Shown here: positions 37,201 through 49,340 of the stretch, in pieces
How positions within the stretch are numbered: position 1 is the stretch's first letter
Layout: the number at the start of each line of letters is the position of its first letter
From: Prinia subflava
Taxonomy: Eukaryota > Chordata > Aves > Passeriformes > Cisticolidae
DNA length: 64,000 nucleotides
Assembly: GCF_021018805.1 (NCBI RefSeq)
Contig: NC_086247.1
Coordinates: 138,611,602 to 138,675,601, forward strand
Direction: 5' to 3'
The notes under the pieces: generated by a model
Seen by the model: the letters and a program-made list of their open reading frames with translations, nothing else
What the model was told of the DNA's origin: nothing
The model's database searches: none
Position numbers and translations under genes: made by a program

Positions 37201-38059
37201 TAGACATTATGTGTTGTAATGAAGGAATTGCTGGGATTTATGGTTAGCTTGTTGGGGGCTGAGCCTTTCCAAACCAAGGAAAGAAAAACAGGTCCAAGAC
37301 AAAGTGGTCAAGGCTGGATACGCTGTGATGTGGGGCCTGCCAATGGTTCAGCTTATCCTCTAGCCTGTGATGGTGTGTTTTCACAAAAATGTCCAGAATT
37401 ACCTTCCCCACATTCACCTTCTTAATGCATCTGAGAGACAAGCCTATGCATTCACAGGCAACAACTTTACCAAGTGGGTCAAACAAAACAGGAATTTGCA
37501 GATTTTCTTTAGGAACAAATTGCCCTCCATCTAGATTCAGATTGGGCCAGACTAGAAGTAAAATCTGAATTAAAAGCCAGTGGGCCTGTGAGTTGCCCAT
37601 TTTGTCAGTCAGACACCTCTAAGTGCTTGCCTTTGCTTCATGCCTCAGTTTCACTACGGATGGAAATGTGTAAATTGCTCCAGCAACATGCAAAACCATG
37701 GAAGTATTTTTTTTAAGTCTCATCATTAGACAAATGAAATAGAAAGGTTGGTGGAATGGGACTTTATTACTTATATCTATTACACATGGGAGAATTTAAA
37801 TGAAAAAGTAAATTGCTGAAATTAAAAATAAAGCAAACCTTTGTTCAGTATTAGAAATTGGCAGCTGGGACCTAATTATACAATGTGATTTCTGAGTAAG
37901 CAAATCCTGCAGGAATAAATGTTGTGCAAAAATAAATCTGCTCCATAGAAAGTAATATATGAGTTAGAACATAAAGGATTTGGACTTCTAACAAAAAAGG
38001 TATTTAGAGACTAATACCAATCTTGGCTGTCATTCAAAGCCTACCCATTGAAAAGAAAA
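34297..38059. other. Unique DNA with GC-rich patches
   Basis: GC-rich patches lie at about 34780-35110 and 36490-37130. Each carries open frames on both strands (a 182-codon frame at 34678-35226 plus; 126 codons at 36867-37247 plus; 112 codons at 36746-37084 minus) without recognisable domains. AT-rich sequence fills the rest. No mobile element signature was recognised. Confidence 0.5.
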
Positions 38060-38110
38060 TAACAGATTAATATCGCGAAACATTAATGAGCAGATGATGC
38101 CAGTAGGACT
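38060..38110. promoter_or_regulatory. Candidate homeodomain-type motif cluster
   Basis: ATTAAT occurs at 38066-38071 and again at 38082-38087, flanking a CGCG (38074-38077) in otherwise CpG-poor DNA, followed by an E-box-like CAGATG. This texture suggests a conserved non-coding element. Motifs are seen; function is inferred. Confidence 0.25.
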
Positions 38111-39194
38111 GGGAACAAGGAAATGTCACAGGTATCATCTCCTGCAGGAGGGCTCTGATGCCCATTAGGAGCTGCCAGAGTTCAGATTCCACATGAGGCT
38201 GGGGTCTGAAATGCCCTCCTTACCCCATCTGTGCTGGGAGCTGAGGTGAGACAGTGCCAGGCTGTGAGATGGAGGAGCAGCTGGTACCTCCAGTACAGTA
38301 CCTGGCTTCAGGGAGCTGAGGCTGGAGCTGCCCAGACCCTGGAGCTCACCCTGGGTCCAGTAGAGTGCACAGCAGTTCCTGCCCAGCTGGAACTTCCTCC
38401 TTCCTCTCCTGGAAACCAAACTCTGGGAGTGGGAGACACTGGCACAGACTGGCATCTTAGAGAGCATTGAGCCTCTGACATGGTTTCTGCATGGGGCAAA
38501 TGCATGGAGGACACCCTAGTGCCTGCCATGGGTTTAAATCTTGTCTTGTATTATTTCCAAGGCTGCAGAGAGAGAAAGAAAGAAAAAGGGATATCTTTTG
38601 TCAGTTCGTTCCCAGGCTCTTAAGTCATGGGGTTAGGGCTGCTGTACTAGAGGACCGACATTTCTGCAGCAGCTAAGATGAAAGTCAGACAAAATAATCC
38701 AAAGAAGTGCTTAACTGTGACTATTAAGTCCCAAGGGATTTATCAGAGTTTACTTTCCTCTGACTTCTAGGAGAGACTTCCACTGAAGTCCATTAAGCAA
38801 ATTAAAAAGCAGAAGGAAAATAAACACAGATTAATGGAGATAGGAATTTTATGAAGAAAAGGAAACAGACAGACCTTGTGACAAAGCTCCTGGCCTGCTA
38901 TTCAAGTTTTAAGGCCCCCAGACCCTATAAATGGAGGAGATTATTCTCTTCACGTTGCCCTGCTGGTAGTCGTAAAAGAGAGTTAATAGAATTTTTTTTC
39001 CCCCACTGAGAAGTCCTGTAGAAACTCAAGTAATAATATAATCCATAATGTTTCAGTTCAGTGCGTGACATGCAGCTATTTGTTCCTTTGTTTCCAGGCA
39101 GGCAATCAGGCTGTAAATCTTGTAGTGACACAGATACCGTACTGGCTCTGTGGCATTTTGTCTCCTGCTGAAACTAAAGCCCATCTGAACAGCT
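38111..39194. other. Unique DNA, GC-rich patch at 38140-38560
   Basis: The GC-rich patch has open frames on both strands (about 100 codons minus, 79 plus) with no domain. The remainder is unremarkable. Confidence 0.5.
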
Positions 39195-39330
39195 TCCCAC
39201 ACAATTAGGGATTTGCATGTCTGAATAACTAGGCAGGATTTCTGTATTTATTACTTTGATATAATGATTAATATTTAATCCACAGGAGATATTACCAATA
39301 TGTTTGAAACCTCATTTTCCTTGGTAAAAA
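39195..39330. promoter_or_regulatory. Candidate regulatory block with POU octamer
   Basis: A perfect octamer ATTTGCAT lies at 39211-39218, close to CAATTA (39202-39207), and is followed by ATTAATATTTAATCC-like AT-rich sequence. ATTTGCAT is the classic POU-factor site. A single octamer occurs by chance fairly often, so this is a weak call. Confidence 0.25.
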
Positions 39331-41469
39331 GTACTTTGAGAACAAGAAGATGAGCAAACAATATCATCATGGAGCCTTTTTATTATCTTTAGATAGTTTA
39401 CATTAAAGCAAATGGTCCCATAAAGGGGAAGTTCCTTTTTCTGCTCCTCTTCTAAGTGGTTTTCCAATCCTCGTCAAGGTTGTTAGCATTCATGGCTGAA
39501 AACAAGGAGATAGCAGAGTGGTAAAACAAGAATAAATAAGCTTCCACCATACTGTATGGACAGGCCCTGGTTTGGCTGTGTGGAGGCACCAGCCCTTGGG
39601 GAAAGAGCAGCTTTCAGTGGCTCAGCTGGAGATGTGACACATTGGAACAGGCACTGACCACCCTGGGATGTACAGAAAACCTCTTTGGGGTCTCACCACA
39701 AACCTGAGAAAAGTGAGCATGTTCCTACTTCTTTTTATTCCCTTGACCTGCTTGCTAATTGTCTTTGTAACACCTAACCCAGTACCAATGTGTAACTAAT
39801 CTCTTGTGTCTGCCCATCAACAGATTTGTGTGATAGTTCTTGGTTTGACACTTATTCATGGGCAACTCACTGAAGAAATTCAAAACATTTTGAACACAAA
39901 TTTACTTGAGTTTTGTTCATGGGAGGCATTGGAAACCGTTCTGATATTATTCTACATGAGAAAATGATATTTGCCTCTGCAAATATTCTATAATAAGACC
40001 ATAAAATATAAAATATATCCCTATTTCAGCTCTGTTTGTTAAGGTGCCAGTTTGAAACCTTTTCTCAGACAAACCTCCTGGACAGGTAGGGTGTGACTCA
40101 CTGTGTGTGCAGGGGATTGTGCAAAAGGCAAAGGGTGCATGCACACCAGGTCTAAGGGTTAGTGAGTTTAGGTGTGGCTTCCCAAGAGCAGTGGCTTCAG
40201 TGCATGTCAGGGCTCCTGCTCAAAGGCTGACCAGCACCAGGGGAAGAGGCCAAGGAGTCTGAGCAGCTACAGCACGTAGCCCTTCCCTCAGTGGGTCACA
40301 TCTGTCAGCTTTCCAGTTCCCATGGCACCCTGACCTCTCACTACTGGTTATCACAGAGCTGCCACATGGCAGTGCCTGAAGCTCTGTGCTTTCTATGTCT
40401 GACTGATAAAACCTGTTTGTGGCCCGGGCTGTCCAGCCCGGCCCCAGTGTACGTGCGGGCTCTGGGCACACCCGACAGGCAGCAGGAGCACCCGGGGTCA
40501 CCACAGCAGCCCTGCCACTCCCTGCCGGGGAGCTGGCCCTGGGTGTCTGACCCTGCTCTACTGCCCTCTCACACCTCGTTTTACCTTTTGCCTTGGGATC
40601 CCAGAGCATGGGGACCAGCAGCTCTGCAGGAATGGAGTGTCTGTCCCCTGCTGCTGCCAAAGGAACTCAGTCGGTGTGAGCTGCTCACGTGCTCCAGGAA
40701 GAGAGGCTGGGAGGTACAGGGGCCCACGTGCACACACCTTCTCCTTATGGGCCAAAGCTGTCCCCATGGATGGCAGCTGTGGCACAGTCTGGGCTCCTTC
40801 TGCTCCTGTCCAGGGCTATGCACAGCCTTTTAAGAGAGCACTGTCGAGCAGACAGCCCAGAGCACTGTGGCAGAGTACAGCATCTTCCAGCTCAGCAGCC
40901 AGTTGTGGTGTTCCAGCTGCATGACCACAGCCCTTCAGATAACGCTGCAGGATGGCTTGCAGGGGTGCCACAGCACCTCACCCCCCTTGCAGAGCTACCA
41001 CAGCCCTGCCCCTCCAGAGCCAGCCCCAGCAGCAGAGGCAGCAGCCTAAGCCCTTCCACTCTGCCTAACTTCACCTCCTGGCCATGGGGGGCATTCAGGG
41101 TCCAACCTGGGCAGCTCAGTGTCTGTGCCCACAAAAAGGGTGCTGGATGGCCGGGTCCAGTTCCTCTTTCAGTCCATGCAGGGTGAGGATAGCCCCACTG
41201 ACTCGTGAGGCTGGGGAGTGAAACATCATGGCCATTGCCAGAGACACTTCCAGACACCATCACTGCCCACAAATGTTCTCCAGAGTTTCACCTTGAACAT
41301 CTAGGCCAGCTGCTTTCCTTGCCCCATGTCCATCCTTCCCTCTCCTGGGATACTAGTGACACCAGGGCTTTCTGGCTGTTCTGACTGTGGTGGGGGCTGG
41401 CAATGGACCTCCCATTCATGTTCCGACCAAATCCTCCTTTTCTGGATAGACAGAAAACCTCTTTAATTC

Positions 41470-41473
<4 letters not shown>
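39331..41473. other. Unique DNA; GC-rich 40190-41280
   Basis: A GC-rich block of about 1.1 kb carries many overlapping open frames on both strands, up to 180 codons (40291-40833 plus). Their mutual overlap and the lack of any family signature argue against genes. It could hide an exon or a small CpG-poor promoter, which I cannot show. Confidence 0.45.

Positions 41474-41500
<27 letters not shown>
41474..41500 (+). repeat. Poly-T tract (T27)
   Basis: There are 27 uninterrupted T, directly followed by CCACAG. The combination looks like an extreme polypyrimidine tract plus AG splice acceptor. On the minus strand it is an A27 run that could be a retroposon tail. No retroposon body or conserved exon is recognisable on either side. 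Confidence 0.9.
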
Positions 41501-42801
41501 CCACAGCAGAACACACAGGGAGGGATTGAAATATCAAAAGCAGAGGTGGGTCTGCCTCCCACTTTCTCCCCCCCTTCCATCTCTCTCATATGTGATTACA
41601 GAGACAAGGACATCAGCACTTGCAGGAAAACATTCATTTCTGGTTGATGTTGGCCATGCAGAAGAGATGAGGGTTCCTGCCTGGCAGCATTCAAGTACAT
41701 GAAGCTGCAGGCAGCCTTGCAGTGGGGGGAGTGAGCAGCATCCAGCCCCACAACAATGTCTGGGGTGCTTGAGTAAATTCTGTTCCAGGCTGGTGTCATG
41801 CTCATGGGCTGTGCTTCTCTCCATGAGGATCTGCTGTTAAGTGACACAGCTGAAGACATTACCTGTGTCAAAAGAATTGTGAGAAACCCACAAGGACCTG
41901 GTGAGAGGCTTTGGGGATGCCTCCTCTGGCAGGGCTCTTGTGTGCCCCTGGGGAGGCATGGCTGCTTTTTGCCAGACTGACACACAAAGGCAGCACAACC
42001 ACCCTGCAGAGGAGGAACCACAGCTGCAGGGCTTTGCAAATGGGTGGGAATGAGCAGACCAACTTACACTGCTTCAGTCTTTGCAGAACATCTCACAGGA
42101 GAGACTACAGAGGAAAAACTGTTACAGAACGATATCTCAGTGAAAAATAAATGTTCAGTAAACAGCACATCAGCTAGTAGGCTAGCCCTTGAAGATTTCT
42201 CTCTGTCCTGGGCTTTCACAATCCTCCAAAGAGCTCCTTTCCAAACTTTTTGCAGTCTCTCGTCCTAGCTAGAAGCATGGAAGCAATGGAAGAAATTCTT
42301 CCCATAGCTTCTGACACCATTAATCCATGAAATACCCTGATGAATCTACAGAGCAGGACTTGTTTGTTTCAGACCTGAACCATCCCTAGGACTCTGGGCC
42401 TCAGTAACCTGGGAAGACAGTGAAGGCTCAGCAACCAACAGGTTGAGAAAATGGAAGTGAGGTGAGAAGACAATTCCAATGATCATATAAACATGTGGTT
42501 GTCTGAAGTCCCAAGGTGTTTTGTGCAATAACAGTGGTGTTATCCACTGAAACCTGAACAAGTTACAATCTGAGGGACAAGATTCTGCCCTCAGATTCCC
42601 CCTCCCAGCATTGCAGCTGGACTCATCACCGGGTTTGTGTCCTGTGGCAGGGCTGCTGGAGCCTGGCTCGCTGCAGGAGCACCCTTGCTGCTGTGCCAGG
42701 TGAGGTGAGTGCTTTGTCAGCACACACGGCCAGCGGGCTCAGGGCCCTGTGGTGAGCACTGCACGCTCCTCTGCACCCTCAGCATTGCTCAGCAGGGCTG
42801 C
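41501..42801. other. Unique DNA, no gene recognised
   Basis: Moderately GC-rich unique sequence. Frames of 125-147 codons on the minus strand (41596-42039 and 42346-42723) have no recognisable domain. Confidence 0.5.
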
Positions 42802-42912
42802 CAGCAAAGCAGGCACCCCTGCAGCAGCAGGACCTGCCCAGCAAAGCAGGCACCCCTGCAGCAGCAGGACCTGCCCAGCAAAGCAGGCACCCCTGCAGCA
42901 GCAGGACCTGCC
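42802..42912. repeat. 37-bp minisatellite, three near-identical units
   Basis: Three head-to-tail 37-bp units (42802-42838, 42839-42875, 42876-42912) begin CAGCAAAGCAGGCACCCC and contain CTGCAGCAGCAGGACCTG. I see no difference among the three copies, so the expansion is recent or homogenised. Open frames across it (94 and 92 codons) repeat accordingly and are not evidence for a gene. Confidence 0.95.
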
Positions 42913-45900
42913 ACGTCAGGTCATCGTTCCTGGCCAGAACTTAGAGACAGCTCAAAAGGTGTCAAGGGACACAACTGCTGTCACTGATGTTCAGGAAGTG
43001 TTGGAGGGTCTGCAAGTCCTTCTCCAGGACTAGTGACAGGAGATCCCTCACTGGGCCCCTATAAAAACCAGCCTGCTTGTAATGGGTATGAATTATATCA
43101 GTCTAGTGTCTGAACAGTGTCTCTTTGCCTCCTCTGTCCTCAGGAAAGGCTGGACAGTGCACTGCAAGGGAGGGAGACCTGTGAGAAAGTCCTGCCTCTG
43201 CTGTGCTGATAGGGGCTGCCTCTGCTGCAAGGGGAGAGCTTCCCCCTCCCTGCACTCTGCTTCTCAGTCAGTGTCTGCAAACCCAAAGCATTCCACAAGA
43301 TCTAAAATAACTTTAACAATATAGTTTGGGGTTTTTTAAATTGACTTGACTTTCTATTTTCACATGTGATTTAGGGTTCAGCTTCAAAAGATTTTCCCCA
43401 GGGTCTCTTTTGTGTGTGTTGGAATGGGGCACAGGGGTGAGGGTCAAGAGCTGGGTAGATAGCAATGCCCTTGGACATAGCTGATTTATCTTGAATTTTC
43501 AAAGACACTGAAAAAGAGAAGACCTCAAAAACTGATTAAAATCTGCAAGCTTCCCAATACCTCATATTTATATATTTATAATAAAAACACAACAAAACAC
43601 AGCCCAGAATCTTGCCAGGTAAAACTTATTTCTGCTCAGTAGTGTAAGCTGTCCCTGTGGGAGTTGAGGGGGCTGCACAAACACAAAGTTTCTCTCCTCC
43701 ATGAAAATGCCACAGTGCCATGGAAGAAGATGTCTGGTGTGGAAATGTCTGCAACTCACAGCTGGGAGGCAGGGACAGAGAGGGTTAAAGAGAGAAAGGG
43801 CAGTGGAAGTGGCTGTCACCACAGATGAGCATTAGCTCTATCTGTTGTTTTCTTTGAATGCTTGGGAAAGTACAAAATTACAAAGGAGTATTTTAGATTA
43901 TGCTGTGGTGGCTGTTCTTGTGTTTAAAAGGAAAGAAGAGAAAAAATCAGTGCTACATATTTGTTGTCAGTAGATGGGGTCTGAATCAAAATCTCACCTT
44001 CTAACACTGCCGACCTTTGAAATCCAAGACTGGGAGAGATGTAAGCCAAGAACAGACATTTTAAATCTTCACCAAAAGCATTTCATTCAGATTAAAATGT
44101 CAGTTCCCAACAGAAAATATACTTTAATCTTTGGAAGATTCTATTTTTCCTTTTCTAACGAAAATCTGGGGCAATTTCTGTACAATACCAGGAATTAAAA
44201 TTTTGATCTGTGACTTAGTTGCAGATTTTGTGTGCATTCTGGAGATGTTGGATATCTCAAATAGTTGAATGGTAGCTGGAATTCTGCAGTAGGTATAAAA
44301 ACACAAGGGGAGCTGTGTTCACTTCTAGATATGATTAGCCACGTCCCATAAAAGCTCTGGTAACTTCTTCAGCAAAACCTGCAGTTGACTCATAGCGAGC
44401 TCTGAGTACACAGGGCAGCTGCCTTGTGTTAGGTGTGACAGAGAGCCTGTCACTTCCCTTTCACTTAGGGCAAAAACCAACTTTTTAGGTTTAACTTTTA
44501 TGTAGAAACAGGGTAAGGAACTTGTTTTCAACAGCATCCATCCGAAATCCCAAGGAAGGCATAAAGTATGTTTCCTTCGTTTTCCTGATGAAAGGAGTTT
44601 TTCCATATATTTCTACATAGTGGTGTTGCAGAGGAAATTTGATAATGCTTATGAGAAAACACCAAATCCCAGCCTGCAGCCCCTCTGGTGACACGAGGAC
44701 TGCAGGTGATCTGTCACACTGTCACGTCTGAGCACTGTAAGTGCTTGAGGACCTTGCCAGCACACACGGGCAACAGGGATCATGAGATCATCTACAGGCA
44801 CATTTTAGAGGAACAAGAAACCTCCTACCAAGACAGATACAAATTAAATAGAGGGCCTGATCCTGTTTCCCCATGATTTTAAAGGAAGTGTTACCACTGA
44901 TTTTAACAGCAAACAGGACTGACCTTCTAGTGTATGTCATCAAACAGCTCTGGACTCCTTGAGAAAATTTCAACACTTCCATTATACGCCCAATCTTTCA
45001 AACTGGACATAAACATACACTTGGCAGGAATCTCAAGCTACAATTAAATTAGGAGAGGTTTTTTGTAACGTTTTTTCCAGTCACAAAGGAAAGAGAGAGA
45101 GAAAGAAAGGATTCTTATGGGATGTTTTTAAGTTACTACTGCTGCTATGCAACAGCATTGATCATCTTTCCATTACCCCACCTTAAAAATGAATTTATTC
45201 ATTCTCAGAGGTGAAAGAAAGGCAAAAATAAATTAATTGATGTTGCAATTACCATTTTTAGCTGCAAGGAGGGTAAGTGACAGCAGGGGTTCAGCCAATG
45301 TGAAGAAACTGCTGCTAGAACAGGAATGGTCACTTGGCTGATGTGTGGCTTGTGGTCCATGAGAGCTTGGGAGCCATCAGAGCACGGCTCACCCCCTGGG
45401 AGCAGGGCTGTTTGTGCCAGAGCTGCTGGCTGATGCTGAGGCTGGGAACAAGGTAGCTGGAGCTGCAGGAATCAATGTTAGGTACCATCCCAAACCCCAG
45501 ATGTGTGTCCAGCCAGCCATCCCTTCAGTGTAGCTGTAATTTTCTGAAAAGCTGAGACTGGATTATCTGTGTATCTGCTACAGGGATTTAAAAGTGTGGT
45601 GTGACATCCATGAGGTGAGAGAGGAGAGCTGATCCTCTGCTCCATGACCTCCAGCCTCACTCCAGTGAACAAAGCTGGGATCCATCTGCACAGTGAATGC
45701 AGAAGATACTCCAGAGCATCCATACATCCCCTCCAAAGGTACCACTGCAAACTCACTTTCTCTGTTTATTTTGCTACTTGCAAAATGCCACTACCTTTTT
45801 CCAGCCTGAGTATATGGCCAGATTTTTGGATCCTGCAAATTATACTTATAAGAAGAAGAAACTGAAAATTATTCTAGTTATTTCCTCAGTGAAATGCCCT

Positions 45901-48759
45901 TTCTTTACAGACTTACAGAGAGTGCTTTGGGCACACGATGGTTCGTGCTACTAGGGACAATTACTATTTGCTCCCAATTCAAAATTAAATTTCTTATGAT
46001 GGCCTCCCAAATTGCTCCTTGTGTCAAAGTCACTCTGTGTGGTCTGGCATGCCAGCTGCTAGCCTGTCCCTTCTCTGCATCTTCTCCTGGGCTCCCTGCA
46101 TCCCTCTTTTACACACCCAGACACACACCCACCATCACTGGTCCCCTGTGTGTGCTGGCCAGGGTCAGGTACTTGCCTTCAGCTGTGCAGCAGCTCCAGG
46201 CTGTGCTCCCTGCCCACTGGAGTCCTGCTGCTGCAGCTACTGATCCTGGAGCTTACATAGAGAAACACAATTGTTTATACACAGATCCCAAGGGAGAGCC
46301 TGGCAGCTTCATTGTAACTTAATCTAAACCAGGATAAGACAGTAAATACTGTTGTGTTTTCATAAGGATGAAGAAGGGTGAATAAATCAGAAGATGCTGA
46401 GGAAAGAAACACCTGTGTAATTCACAAGGGGGGAAATACTGAAAAGTACAAAGTTTTACAGTTTGACCATCTTCACTAAAAAAATAAATTGTTTCAGAGG
46501 CTGGGGAATCTGTTTAATCCTTTCAAAGGGTTTGATCTCCAAACCATCACCCATATTCATGACCTGTGCTCCTGTATCAGTAATGTTAAACAGGGTAACC
46601 TGGTCTCAGCTCTGCGTGGAGCCAGTCTAGCACAAAATTAGCATCTCTGTTCAGCACTGCTGTCCCTGAGATATCTCTCTGGGACTGGGAGTTCACCTTG
46701 GTGGCCTGATCAAAAAGATCAAGGAATTATGTGCTTACAAAACATAAATACCATCATGTGCAGAAATTCTAGGCACAGCAGAGCTCTTTATTGCAGGGGA
46801 GAAAAGCATAACAAGAACTCAAAGCTGAGGCTTAACTCCAGGCAAATTCAGCTGAGAAATTAGTAATAAACTTTTAATCAGTGACAGGAGATTAACAACC
46901 AGAATAAACAAGCAGAAGAAATGGTGGCTTCTCCAGCTTCTGACATCTTTCAACAGTGTGCAGATGCTGTCCTGGGTCTGCAATGGTGGAAGCCAACTCC
47001 TGGGGCTCTGCCAAAGTGGACACGGGTGAAACTCTGCAGTCAGGGGTCATCAGTGGCAACTTCCTCCCCCTCACCTGGACCAGGATCAGATTTTACACTG
47101 CCCTGGATTGACTTTGCCACGTTCACCACGCCATTCTGGGTGAGAGAGCTTGTCATCACCAGCTCTGCTCTACAGCTTACTGTCCCATCCCCTGTCCCTG
47201 CTGCCTGCCCTGTCTCCATGAATCAGGGCTGAGTGCCATTCCATAGGCACTGTAACAGCCTCCTGCTGCTCTCTGGGATCCCTGTATGCACTCTCCACAG
47301 GGAAAGGGAGAGATGGCCAGCTCTGCTGATGCTGACAGGGTTCCATGGACTCCATAGAGGAAGGCAGGGGTGGGAGACAGAGGGGAAGGCCATCCTGGAC
47401 ACCTAACAGCTGGAATGAGGGAAGTCTCAAAGGCCCCATAGGTTAGTTTTTTATCCAACGTACATCTAAAACATGGGAAGTATCCTTCACATTTTAGATC
47501 CCAGACGTTGTCATTGGACTCCCAAGGTTATTAGGTAGTGGGTAAGTGTGGGTATACTGCAAAAGCCATTGAACCTGGCCTTCTTTTCCTGGGTATCTGT
47601 GCCTTGCTGAAAACACAGACTTTCTAATAGTAAGGGGTGTGCCACTATGTGGCTCTTAAAAGGTATTTGAAAGCCACATTTGGCCTTCAGTGAGGAAAAG
47701 ATGATCTAATGGGCTCCTCTTGGCGTGGTGTCTGTGAATCCTTTCACAGCTTCCCAGGACGCTCGGTGTGTTTGCTCCTGCTGCAGCAGTGGGGCCGGGG
47801 CTGTGGTTCCTGCAGGGATCATCAGCCCTGTCTTGCAGCCCATCCCTCTCTCCTGCCCCAGGGGCTGATCCCCACTTGGCTGGACCATGTCCTGGCTGCC
47901 TCCACTGAGACCCCCCCTGGGCTTGTGAAACTCAGGTTGCTGCAAACTGTATCAGGAAAATTACTTCAGATTTGTGCCAAATTCATTTCTCCCTCAGGGC
48001 CACGGGACACTTTTTATCCTGAACTCTTTCTTTCCACATGCTGCTCTTTTTTAAACTGTTCTGGGCTGATGTCATCCATGCTGGTCCCAGCTAAAGGAGT
48101 AATCTTTGTGGAAACTTTGAACGAAATCCCCTCAGCATCTTTCAAATGGGAGAGTGGTAAAATAGACTTTTACAATTGCAAAAAGTATAATCAGTTCTTC
48201 TGGCAATGCTACAAGAAAATAGATGATGTTGAAAAATCAGCAGTAACACAGCTTTTGGAGGGTGGGGGGGTGGGTTGTACTGTGCTTGGTTGAAGAAAGT
48301 AAAAAAATAATCACATGACATCCATTGTGTCCTGGGATCTGCTCTAACCTTAGAAATTCAACTCATAAACAGCATTGCTGTATAGTTTTACTGGATTTCA
48401 CATAAGATAGCAGCTCTGTGATGGCTGTTTGGATCATTTTCATGAGGGAGTTTATAAATGGAATAACAATCAAACACACTTCTACAAGAATGTCCAAACC
48501 ACAAAAAATATTCAAAATCCCAAGCAGCAACCTCATTCTCTGAATCACTTAATGTTAGGCTACAAGAAAATCCACGTGGACAACAGTAAACAGAATTTGT
48601 GGGTGAGCTTGTCAGAAAACCTGGATGGTTTTTGCCCTGATCTGTGCTAACCAGATCCCTCTGCAAACATACTGACCTTGCAGGGCACACTGGTACTAGT
48701 TGAGTAACAGTCCCAGGGAAGACAAAACTAGCCTCATTCACATAGGTCACAGACAATTT
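42913..48759. other. Unique DNA, no gene recognised
   Basis: GC-richer patches at 42913-43260, 45990-46250, 46980-47450 and 47700-47930 alternate with AT-rich DNA. The longest open frame of the window, 194 codons at 47709-48293 plus, shows no domain. Its first half is opposed by a minus-strand frame and it begins in a GC-rich patch. Short AG-rich sequence occurs near 45089-45109. No mobile element was recognised. Confidence 0.5.
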
Positions 48760-49010
48760 TTTTCTTTAAAACAGCAAAATATAAGGTGGACACAAAAAAA
48801 ATCAGAATGTTTGTGCCATAATTGAAGTCCACAATTAAAATAACAAAGCAAAGGGCAAAATGTGACGCTGTTGCAGCACATCTCACAGCAGCAGTGGACA
48901 TGGCACTTTCAGTTTTATGGTTGAATCCATAACAGCCAATTGTTTGTTGGAACACTATCATATAGAGCTTAAAATGATCTGGTAATGCCTTCATGTCAGC
49001 ATTTTCTGGC
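48760..49010. promoter_or_regulatory. Candidate conserved non-coding element
   Basis: AT-rich, non-repetitive sequence with SOX-like AACAAAG (48842-48848) and ATTGTTTG (48939-48946), a CCAAT box at 48936-48940 and one isolated CpG in TGTGACGCTG. It has the texture of deeply conserved vertebrate non-coding DNA. The 86-codon minus-strand frame across it has no recognised domain. Regulatory function is inferred from appearance only. Confidence 0.3.
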
Positions 49011-49149
49011 TATTAGAAATTTCATTTTGCTGCTCCAAGTTAGCAATATTTTGTATTTAAGTTCCACTTCTATGAGTTTTGCTTGTGTTTTACTAAAGAG
49101 CAGTATAACACAGACCCTCAGGGGGAATTCTATTCCCCTTATTAAAAAA

Positions 49150-49340
49150 CTGTGGCTATTTTATTTTCCTTATCTCTGCCATCCATTTCCTTTTGTTTCT
49201 CAATGCATTGCTGCAAATCACTACGACATTTCCTTGTCTGCTTTACTTTGGACCCTTTTAATGAAAGCTCCAACATAATCAAAGTCACAGGATTCATTTG
49301 ATTAAGTGAACTGGTTTTGCTGAAGGGTCGGAGTTGGAGA
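49150..49340. promoter_or_regulatory. Candidate conserved non-coding element with TCF/LEF-like sites
   Basis: ATCAAAG (49278-49284) and TTTGAT (49297-49302, an inverted TCF/LEF-like core) lie 13 bp apart, next to ACTTTGGACC and CAAAGTCAC nuclear-receptor-like half sites. The sequence is unique and non-coding as far as I can tell. Motif hits are seen; the role is inferred. Confidence 0.25.

Noticed and set aside
40220..41272. Dense overlapping frames up to 180 codons
   Set aside because: All frames are open because of GC-rich composition. I found no splice structure or domain.
47709..48293. Longest open frame, 194 codons on the plus strand
   Set aside because: No recognisable domain. It starts in a GC-rich patch, its first part is opposed by a minus-strand frame, and its composition changes abruptly midway.
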